Program-made: the position numbers and the translations under genes
Notes under the pieces: generated by a model
Told to the model about the DNA's origin: nothing
Database searches by the model: none
Seen by the model: the letters and a program-made list of their open reading frames with translations, nothing else
In this document: positions 1-9,700 of the stretch, piece after piece
Layout: each line of letters starts with the position of its first letter
Numbering within the stretch: the first letter of the stretch is position 1
Origin: Thermoproteota archaeon
Lineage (GTDB): Archaea; Korarchaeota; Korarchaeia; Korarchaeales; Korarchaeaceae
Length of the DNA stretch: 13,283 bases
Direction of reading: 5' to 3'
NCBI GenBank assembly: GCA_015521385.1
Contig: WAOH01000170.1
Location: forward strand, 1-13,283

Positions 1-10
1 ACAGGTCTGG

Positions 11-766
11 ATGCGTTTCCTCGTTCTCCTGTTCGTCGTGATGCTTATCGTTGCATCTTTCGCCCAGGTCCAGGCGCAGCGGGCCCTCCCAGAGGAGTAC
101 AACCCGCTCGTTTACGAGAGGCTGAACGTGGTCGTCAGGGCCCTCTCCGACGGCTCGATCGAGGTGGAGCTCACCGCCACCCTGAAGAACGAGGGGAAGG
201 TAGTGGTGGTCCCCGGATACGGTAGGATCCCCCTGAAGGTATCCCAGCAGGAGAGGGCCTTGGGGCTGCTGCCTCTCCCGTCCGAGAGGACCGTTAATGA
301 GAGCGTGGAGGTCCTCGAGGCCGTGAACGTGGACACGGGGAGGAACGTGGAGGCCCTCGTGGTCGTGGAGAACGGCACTCAGGTCATCAGGTACGCCCTT
401 TGGCAGCCCCTCAAACCCGGAGAGGTGAGCAGGCTCAGGCTGGTATTCAGGATAGATGGGGTCGTCGGGAAGGGAATCCTCTTCGACGAGCTCAGCTTCT
501 CCATAGGCCCACTATCCAACTACGTGAGAGAGGGCTCCCTCAGAGTGGTGCCTCCGGACGGCCTGACGGTAACGTTCTCAGATCCCCCCTCCGGCGAGGG
601 TGTGTGGGACCTCTCAGGCACGGGACCCGAGAGGTCCTTCGAGGTCACGGTGGAATTCAGCGCGCTCCCATTACCTCGCCTGCCCGTCCACGGATACCTA
701 GTGGTGTGGGGAGGGCTCATCGTCCTCGTCCTCGCGTTGATCTTGATAAGGATCATCCGGAGGTAG
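11..766 (+). CDS. Secreted, C-terminally membrane-anchored hypothetical protein
   Basis: I do not recognise this 251-residue protein. It starts with a clear signal peptide (MRFLVLLFVVMLIVASFAQ, cleavage probably near residue 22). An ectodomain of about 205 residues follows, made of alternating hydrophobic/polar stretches typical of beta-sandwiches, with sequons at V-N-E-S and E-N-G-T. A helix at about 228-247 ends in RIIRR, so the topology is N-out/C-in with a very short tail. The ATG at 11 is chosen because the signal peptide begins there and AGG lies at 3-5. No in-frame stop is visible upstream, so a longer N-terminus cannot be excluded. Its stop lies 4 bases before the giant surface protein gene and overlaps that gene's ribosome binding site, so the two are almost certainly co-translated. 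I infer an accessory or partner of the giant protein at the cell surface. Confidence 0.85.
   Translation: MRFLVLLFVVMLIVASFAQVQAQRALPEEYNPLVYERLNVVVRALSDGSIEVELTATLKNEGKVVVVPGYGRIPLKVSQQERALGLLPLPSERTVNESVEVLEAVNVDTGRNVEALVVVENGTQVIRYALWQPLKPGEVSRLRLVFRIDGVVGKGILFDELSFSIGPLSNYVREGSLRVVPPDGLTVTFSDPPSGEGVWDLSGTGPERSFEVTVEFSALPLPRLPVHGYLVVWGGLIVLVLALILIRIIRR
759..763 (+). promoter_or_regulatory. Shine-Dalgarno site of the giant surface protein gene, overlapping the upstream gene's end
   Basis: GGAGG lies 7 bases before the ATG at 771, and the upstream TAG (764-766) follows it directly. This placement supports 771 as the start and couples translation of the two genes. Confidence 0.8.
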
Positions 767-770
767 TGAC

Positions 771-3700
771 ATGAGGAGGGGGGCGGCCTTCCTACTGGCC
801 CTGCTGGCGGTCCAGGCTGCCCTCCCCTACCTGCCGTCATCGGGCGCCCCCGCACCATCCGTCCTCATGCCCGGCAACCCGGTGGAGATCTCCCTACAGG
901 AGCCACCCTCCAGCATCTCCCTGATCATGCCCAACGGCACGATACTCGCCGTAGACCCTTCGTCCCCTCCGGACTTCATCTCCCTGTCCAATCTGACCCT
1001 CTCCATCAACACTTCCTCGTTCCCTCTGGGCTGGTACACGGTGGTGTGGCCCGATGGGAACTACTCCTTCGTCCTCGACAGGATGAGGATAGAGCTCGAT
1101 GAGGAAGGGGGGATGTTCTTCCTGAGCACCCTATCCGAGCTCAGCGGTTCCCCCCTACCGGCCGAGGTCGCGGTCCTCACCCCGAAGGGAACGGTGAACG
1201 TCACCACTACAGGCCACAGGACGCCACTCCACCTACCAGCGGGCAATTACACGATCAGGATACTGGCCGTCAGCGGAAACCTGACCGGGGAGCTCGTGAG
1301 GGAGGTGTCGGTCCCGGGCGATGCTGGGGGAGGCCTCGGGCTCGACAGGGAGGTCTACTTCCCGGGCGACGTGGTGGTCGTGAGTCTGCCCCCTCTCCCG
1401 CCCTCGAAGGAGGTAAGGTTGGTGTACCCCGACAACAGCACCGCGACCTTGGAGCCTGAACCGGCTGAGAAGGGCTGGGTGATCAGGATACCCCTGAACT
1501 CCTCGATCATGCTTGGCAGGTACGAGGTCCGCGTTGGTAACGAGTCGGCGATCTTTTACGTCGACTACTACGAGATTGAGGCGTCGTACAGCCACGGGAT
1601 CATCAGGGGGAGGGTGTCCTTCTACTTCATCGAGCCCGAGGAGGTGGAGTACAGGTTCTCCAGCGGGAGGCACGGCCGCGTCAGGGTGGTGAACGGGACG
1701 TTCGTCATACCCGCACCCCCCGGGGAGCGGGAAGTGGAGCTACGGTGCGGGAACGCCGTCCTCTCCCTCCCGCTGGTTGAGAGGGAGGTTACTCTGGACA
1801 GGGAGGTCTACTTCCCGGGCGACGTGGTGGTCGTGAAATCGTCGTTCGAGCCCTCTAAGGCCGTCCTGATCGATCCCATGGGCAGGGAGATCCACCTGAA
1901 ATTCGAGAGAGCGGGAGGCTTGTGGGAATGCCGTTACCCCCTGAACACCAGCGTCCTGCTTGGAAGGTACAGGGTGGAGGTGGACGGGGTAAACCTGAGC
2001 TTCGTGGTGGATTCCTACGGGTTCGAGCTCACCTACGAGCCGGGAGAGGGGATAGTAGGTAGGGTCGAGTACCACGTCCTACCACCGGATCTCGTCTCCT
2101 ACCACGTGGATGGGCTGGAGGGTAACGCGAGTGTCTCGAACGGGACGTTCGTCATACCGGTGGCGCTGTCCGAGGACGAGCACGAGGTCATCATAGTCGC
2201 CAGGGGGAGGGCCTTCGACCTCGCGGTCAACGTGACGACCGGCGAGCTCTCGCAGGGGACCGCTTCGGAGGAGGCAGCCGAGGAGATGGTCGCCTACGAT
2301 CCCCTCTCCAAGACGGTGGTCGTCAGGTCCCTATCTCCCAAGAAGGGCATCCACATCGGCCTCAAGGGAATAAAAGCACTGAGGAAGGTCGCGAGGCGGC
2401 TGGGTGGCTTGACCCTCTCCGAGTACGAGCTACCTGCCTCCCCTGAGATCCTGAGGAGGTTTGGACTTCCTGTGGATGCTTTGAACACGAGAGTCAGGGT
2501 GGAGCGGCTCAACGCGACCCTGATAAGGGTCAGGGTTGAGAACAAGCTGGAGGTCTGGTACAGGTTCAGCGTGGAGATCCCCCGGGGTTATAGGGTGAAG
2601 GAGATAGTCAGGGCAGATGGGAAGAGGATAACCAACGACATCAGGGTGAACAGGACCACGGGGCAGGTGGAGGGTCAGCTCAGGTGGTACGTCGATGGCG
2701 GGACCCTCTACTTCTTCGACGATCCGATATACGGGTACGATGTGACCCTCATCCCCCCGGCCCCCAACGAGTCCCTATCAATAGAGGAGGTCGACGCCGG
2801 GCAGATCTCCGCCATAGTCTTCCCCTACTCTCAGGGGGACGACTCCTTCACCATCAGCAGCCACGATCACGCCGGAAGGTCGGGGGATGGATACGCCAAC
2901 GACATAGACGCTGACGCCGGCTCCAAGATCGCGATCAGGTACACCACCCCCGGGGGGACGAGGCAGTACGGGAACGACGGGGCCCTCTTCCAGACCGGCG
3001 ACTACCTCCTCACCCACATAAGCAGGGAGAACGTCACAATAAACACGGTTCCGAACGGTCAGCTCGAGAGCGTCATAATCACCGAAATGCAGGCCCAGTG
3101 GACGGGGTACGAGCTCAACATAACCCAGAAGACGATAATAAGGGACAACAACCTGTGGTTCGCCACCGTCTACTACCTGAGGAACCCGACCTCCTACACC
3201 TACACGGACCTCAGGTTCTTCCAGGGAATGGACTGGAACTTCAGGGGGAGCTACACCGGAGACGATGCCTTCTACGATCCGGTCCACGATGTGGTCTACG
3301 GTAACGACACGAACGCCGCGCCTGGGGACATACAGTACGGGGGGTTCAGGGGCGAGGAGGCCAGCACGGGACACGACGTGAACTGGTACGGGTACATGTG
3401 GAGCGACATCCGGAACGACGACCTCAACAACGGCACCTTCTACCAGGGAGACGCGGGGACGGCGCTCCAGTGGGACAGGGCATCCCTGGGCCCGGGCGAG
3501 GTCTGGGTCGTGCCGGTGATATGGGGCCTCGGCTACGATGCCGGCGACATGCTCAGCAACATACAGGACGGCCTGTCCCACCTGCACGACACGGGGGTGA
3601 AGAGCATAGATACTCCCGAGAACGGGACGAGGGTGAATCCGAACGTCAACTCCACCATATGGGTGAACACCACCGTCGCCCTGTACGGGGTGGTCGACGC

Positions 3701-6700
3701 CGAGGACGTCCCGGTCAACCTGACCATAGAGAAGGTCGGGGGAGGGTACTTCTCCTCCCAGCTGGCCTACGTCGACCTGTACGTGCCGCACAACGAGACG
3801 GCCCCGGCCAACTTCCTCCTAGACCTGTCTTCCCTCCCTGTGGGCGAGTACAACGTAACGGTGAGGACGCAGCTCCCGGGCGATCAGAACAGCTCCAACG
3901 ATGCGAGGAGCATCATAATCTATGTGACCTCCTTCACCGTTGAGCCGGATCAGAGCAAAACGGTCGCACCCGGCGGCGTGGCCGAGTACAACGTGACCGC
4001 CCATAACAACGACGAGGAGGCAAGGTTCGACGTCTCCATAGTCCAGTCCACCAAGGGGTGGCCCACGGAGCTGTACGATGGAGTGACGCTCGTGGCTGAG
4101 GATTCCGACGGGGATGGTACCTGGGACTACGTGGCCTCCAGCTACGATTCCAACGGTAATGGACTGCCGGATCTCCTCTTCCCCATCGGAGACACCAACT
4201 TCACCGTGAGGAAGCTCGTCCCCTCGAGCGCCCCCATGGGAGAGGTTGACCTCACGGAGCTGAACGTGAGTAAGGTGGGCGACCCATCGATCTACGACAC
4301 GGTCTCCCTATACACCGATACGATACACCCGGGTAACGTGGAGAAGCAGTTCTACCTGCATGGCGATGCCGACCACACCCTCAACACGACCCGACCAGTG
4401 GTGTCGAGCAGCGAGACCCAGATAGCAGCCAATTCACTGGACTCCTGGGCACAGCAACCTCCCTTCGCCTCGGATTTCGTCCTTTCCGGCGACGCGGTCG
4501 TCACCCTCTACCTCAGGGACGACTACTCGGCCACCCACGACGTGGTCGTAACGCTCCTCTACACGGACGGATCGACGTCCGAGGTCATAGGCTACGCATC
4601 AGCTTCTCTGAGCCTAAGCACCTCCCTAAGCCCCTACACCTTCACCATCCCCCTGTCCTCAGAGACGAGGATACCCAGGGGCAGCTACCTCGTCCTGAGG
4701 GTGGAGAACCAGGCGCCTTACCCCATGTACGTGGGGCACGACTCGTCCCATCCCTCCGAGGTGGAGGTGAGCACCTACACCTACGTGGAAGTGGTGAACG
4801 CCAGCACGGACAGGCAGGACTACTCACCGGGGGACACGATCACCGTGACGGCCAACGTGACCGACCCTATAGGGGCCTACGACATCGCGCAGGTGAGGAT
4901 AGACGTCTACAGGCCGGACGATACCCTCTATCTCAGCGACGACATGACCCTCTCCCAGGAGGACAGTAGTACACCGCCCCTCTGGAGGATCTACACCTAC
5001 TCCTTCTCCCTGAGTGATTATGGGGCGTACACGGTTGAGATCACGGCTATCGAGACCAATGGCGTGGAGAGCACCTACAACCTCACGGTGTACGTCAGCT
5101 GGCCCATAGTCGGGAGGGTCTACGAGGACTTCGGTTCCCTCGGCTCCCTCGACTCGTCCGACGTGGGGCTGCCCAACGTGAGGGTCTTCCTCTACAACGA
5201 CACGAACTCTAACGGGATCCTGGATGACGCCGACAGGATGATAGATTCCGAGATCACTGATGGGAGTGGGAGGTACACGCTGCACTCGATAGTGGATGGT
5301 AGGGTGTTCGTGGCGGTGGATTCTAGCACCCTGATATCCTCCAAGGGGCTGAATCCAGGTCACTCGTGGGACGAGGTTTGGGCCGAGCAGACCTTCCAGA
5401 GGGAATGGAGTGGCTCGTCCTGGGTGCTGGTTCCCAAGTTCGGCGGGAGGGACCCCACGATCGGGGACATGGAGGAGGGCGCCAGGGAGCACTACGTCGC
5501 GGTGGAGCCCTCCTACTACGGAGGGGAGAGCGTTGATTTCGGCTTCAGTTACGAGGTGGTGGTCAACGCGCTGGACAGGAAGTCCGGCCAGGTCAAGCCC
5601 GTGGGTGAGGTGTTCAAGGTACCTGCAGTGGAGGACAACTGGAGGATCGTGTTCACGCACAACTACTACGAGAGCCCCGTGGTGGTGTGCACGTACAACC
5701 TGCCAAGCAGCTCGGACAACGAGGCGGTGGTCAGGATCAAGGACGTCGGGCACTACTCGTTCAAGATAAGGATCCAGAATCCCGGGGACAAGCCGGTCAC
5801 ACCCAGCGACGTTCACTGCTTGGTCATGGAGGAAGGGGCATGGGAGCTGGACGACGGGAGGAAGGTGGAGGCCCACAGGGTCGTGTCGCGCGGGACCAAC
5901 GCCAGGGGCAGCTGGGACTCCTCCCTCATGGAGCATCCCTCCTACTCCTGGACCTACTCCAAGCCGGTGGTGCTGGGGCAGGTCATGAGCTTCAACGACA
6001 CTAGGTGGTCCGTCTTCTGGGACTCCAACGGGACCAGGAGCTATCCCCCGGATCCCGTCAACCTCTACGTGGGGAAGCACGTGGGGGAGGACCCCGTAAC
6101 CTACAGGAGGAATGAGGTGCTCGGTTACGTGGTGGTGGAGGCCGGGAACGGGACCACCGGTGGGCTGAGCTACAGCGCGCAGCTGGGCCCGGTCACGATA
6201 AGGGGCGTCGACAACAGCCCCCCCTACTCCTACGACCTGGGATCCTCCTTCTCCGTGGGTGTGGCCGTGCAGAGCGGGATGAGAGGGGGGAACGGAGGAT
6301 GGGCCGTTCTCTACGGGCCTGACCCCGTGACCACCAGCATAAATCTGGCGATAGACGAGGACACCCTCTACGATTCCGAGAGGTGGCACATAGCGGAGGC
6401 GGTGGCCTACTGGGTCTTCTCGGGTGAGGGCCTCATATTCGCCAAAGTCAGCGACGGCAGATACGCGCAGGGGAGCCTCAGGCAGTTCATCGTCAACTCC
6501 AACGCGTTGAGGGGATCGCAGCGAAGCTACTTCGTCATGATGGTCGATCCCAATGTCGCATATGCCCAGTCATGGAGGATCGAGGTCAACTCAACCCTGG
6601 GCCCCCTTCCAGCGCTCAACGATCCATCCGGAACCCTGCTTAACGGAACGGTCTTCAATCAGGACATGACGGTCAGGGACGCGAACACGGGCGTCGCCGG

Positions 6701-9700
6701 ATCCACGGGGACCGTGGGGACCGGGCCCGATGGGATCGTCTCCACTGGTGATGAGTGCGCCCTCCCCGGGGTGGAGAAGCCGGAGATAGAGCTTTACGGA
6801 GGGGGGATCCCCGGCGTCGGTATAACGATCAACGCGAGCAATACCTGGCTTCACGGATTCTCGGTGTTCGGATTCAGCTCGTCCGATGGCTCCATATACG
6901 TGAACGGCTCCCATACCCTGACGAACGTGAGCCTGTCGAGCCTGCTGGTGGGATTGACTTCGAGCGGGGAGGATCCATCAGTCCACGGATTGGAGAGGAA
7001 CGGGTTGCACGGGTTGGTGGTGGAGGCCGATGGTAATCCCGAGGTGACCCTGAGGGACAGCCTGCTGGGATACAACGGGTACTCGGGGGCGGTATTCAGG
7101 GGAGGTGCCCTGAGCGGCACCGTGTACCGGGTCGAGTCGTTCAGGAACGGGATCAGTAGCGGATCCGAGGACGGCATCTCCCTGGTGGGGGCCGGGGGTT
7201 TGGAGGTGAACTGCTCCTACCTGCACGATAACGCCGCCTACGGGCTTGGCGCCCTGTCGAGCCCGGGCGATCTGGTGATAGTGGACACCAACCTCTCGGA
7301 TAACGGCCTGACGGCCCTGAACGGGGAGGACGGGGGATTGAGGTTGACGGGGAACAACTCGGTGGTGAACGCCAGCGTCATCTCGGGCAACAGGGGTCCT
7401 GGGGTGGTGATAGCTAATTGGACGGACGGCGTCCATGTAAGCCTCAATAACTCCATCCTAGTGAACGCAATCTTCTCGAACGGGGAGGTGGGCATCGACC
7501 TGGACGCGACCCATTCCACGACGAATCCCGTGGGGGACAACGTAACCCTGAACGACGGGCTACTCAATCCGTCGCAGCCCAACCGGGGTCTGGACTACCC
7601 GGTGATAGTGGACTACAGCTACGATCCCGTCTCCGAGACGTTGACCCTCTCGGGCTATATCAACGCGGAGGACGCCTACTCCGGCAGCCCCGAGTTCGCG
7701 GGAGCCGAGGTCCTGATCTACCTGGTGAGGAACCTGAATGGAGGCGACGACCTAGCTGGCAATAACTACTCCGGAGACTCGGAGCTCTCCACCAGCTATG
7801 GGGAGGGCTGGATCTACCTGGGATCGCTGATCGCGGACAGTAACGGGGAGTTCTCCGGGTCACTCGATCTCTCGAGCTTTCCCGACTGGGCCAGACCGGA
7901 CTCAGGAACCCTCCTCTCGGCCGTCACCCACATGAACGGGGCTGGAACGAGCGAGTTCGGTCCATCCGTAGAGAGAAAACCCGTGAGCGTATCGGTCGTG
8001 AAGTCGGTCGAGCCCTCGGGAGACTGCGCCCTGACCGTGACCCTGACGGTCAGCAACCTCAACCCCTGGGCCACGACAACGAAGGTGTACGACGTCCTCC
8101 CCGATGGGGTGACCATGCTATCGTACTCGTCGCCACCGAGTGGTAGCGAGGGAAGCACCTACTGGTGGTCCATCAGCCTGGGTCCGGAGGGGACGCCCGA
8201 GGGGACAAAAACCATCACCTACACCATGGGCGCGGTGGACTGTGGCACCACGGACTTCAACCTCTCCGACGCTCAGGTGGTGGGTATCGATCCACCGGCG
8301 GGGCCCTCGGTGAATGTGAGCGACTACCTCGATGTCGTGTTCCATGCGGATGGTAGTTACGAGGTCCTGGATCACTGGGGGTTCGTGACTGCCATCAACC
8401 CCACCAACGACACCGTCTCAGACCTGAGAATATACTTTGACGCTCCCGATTACGAGTTCTACCCTGACTACCCTGTCTCCTCCAGCATTCCAGTCGATCC
8501 ACCTCTGAGAGCCCCCTCCATACCTCCAGAGGGTTACGTCAGGTGGAGGTTCGAGGGGCCCAGGGACCAGTCGCCTCCCGTGACGATCAGGGAGGAGCTG
8601 ATTCCCGATGTGGTCAGATGCGGGGAGATGGGGAGGGTGACCCTCCACATCAGGTTGACGGCCCTAGCCAACGTGGAGGGGGTCAAGATGGTCAAGCCGC
8701 TGAACTGGCTCGCATCCCCGACTGCATCCGCCACGTCCGGCACGGTGGATCTGGGGGGTGAGGTGACTTGGATCTTGGGTCCGATGGGGGCGGGTGAATC
8801 GGCTGACCTCTACCTGAGGGGTTGGGTGAATCCATCGAATCCGCTGCGTCTCCCAGATGCCAGGGTAACCGTGAACAGCTCCTCCCCACCTATTTTAGAC
8901 GATCTGCGGGGAGTGAGATTCACTGGACCCGCGTCGGTCAACATAGAGAAGGAAAGGGTGGAGGACGGTTACGAGCTGAGGGCTAGCTTCACTGATACCG
9001 CTGAGGAGCTGACGTACCGACTCGTCAGCCTCTGCGTGTACGAGGGCGATCCCTCAAGCGGCAGGCTCGTCTTCTGCGAGGAACCCGACACGATTCTGAG
9101 CCCCGGCTCTTCATGGCTGTCGTCCACGCATCTCGACACCCCCCTGTCCGAACCCCCCAAGTACTACGCGGTGGCCAACTTCACGGGGCAAGCGAGCGTA
9201 TCGGGCGTCTACTCACTCATGCACAGGGTCGGCGGTGGCTTCGAGTCGGGGGCCGTGCTCACCGAGCCCACCCTGGGGTGCGCGGCAGGCCCGCCAGCTC
9301 CGGGCGGTGGTGGCGGGGGCGAGGGTCAAGTCCAGAAGCCTCCTACTACTGCAACCGAGGTACCGGGCCGCGTCGGGGAGAGGATACCTCCGGCAGGAGG
9401 TGAAGGTGAACGTCCGGGGACCGGCAGGCCTCCTGAGGTCACTGAGAAGCTGGGGGTCAGCGCTGAGGTGCCGGAGAGGCTAAGCCTGAGCAAGGTCTGT
9501 CAGCCTGCAGAGGTGGAGGTCGGAGGTTTGGTGAAATGCAGGGTCACGGTCGCTAACGTGGGAAACGTCACGGCAAGAGACCTCACGATAGTGGACATCC
9601 CGGACGGGCTGAGGGTCCTGAGTAAACGGCTCGTCAAGGGCCGTCCCCTCACCTGGAGGGTGTTCAGGCTCGACCCAGGCGAGGAGGTGAGTTTCGAGGC

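Noticed and set aside
2778..3791. A 337-codon open frame on the minus strand
   Set aside because: Same reason: a repetitive V/G/P/H composition opposite a real coding frame, with no ribosome binding site or promoter.
4824..6389. A 521-codon open frame on the minus strand inside the giant gene
   Set aside because: It is antisense to well-formed domain sequence with recognisable motifs. Its product is rich in His, Val, Pro and Gly with no domain pattern, as expected from a shadow of GC-rich codon use.
6820..7520. Polysaccharide lyase activity for the beta-helix
   Set aside because: The rungs look structural, and no Asp/Lys/Arg catalytic set can be placed. The domain context is that of surface stalks.
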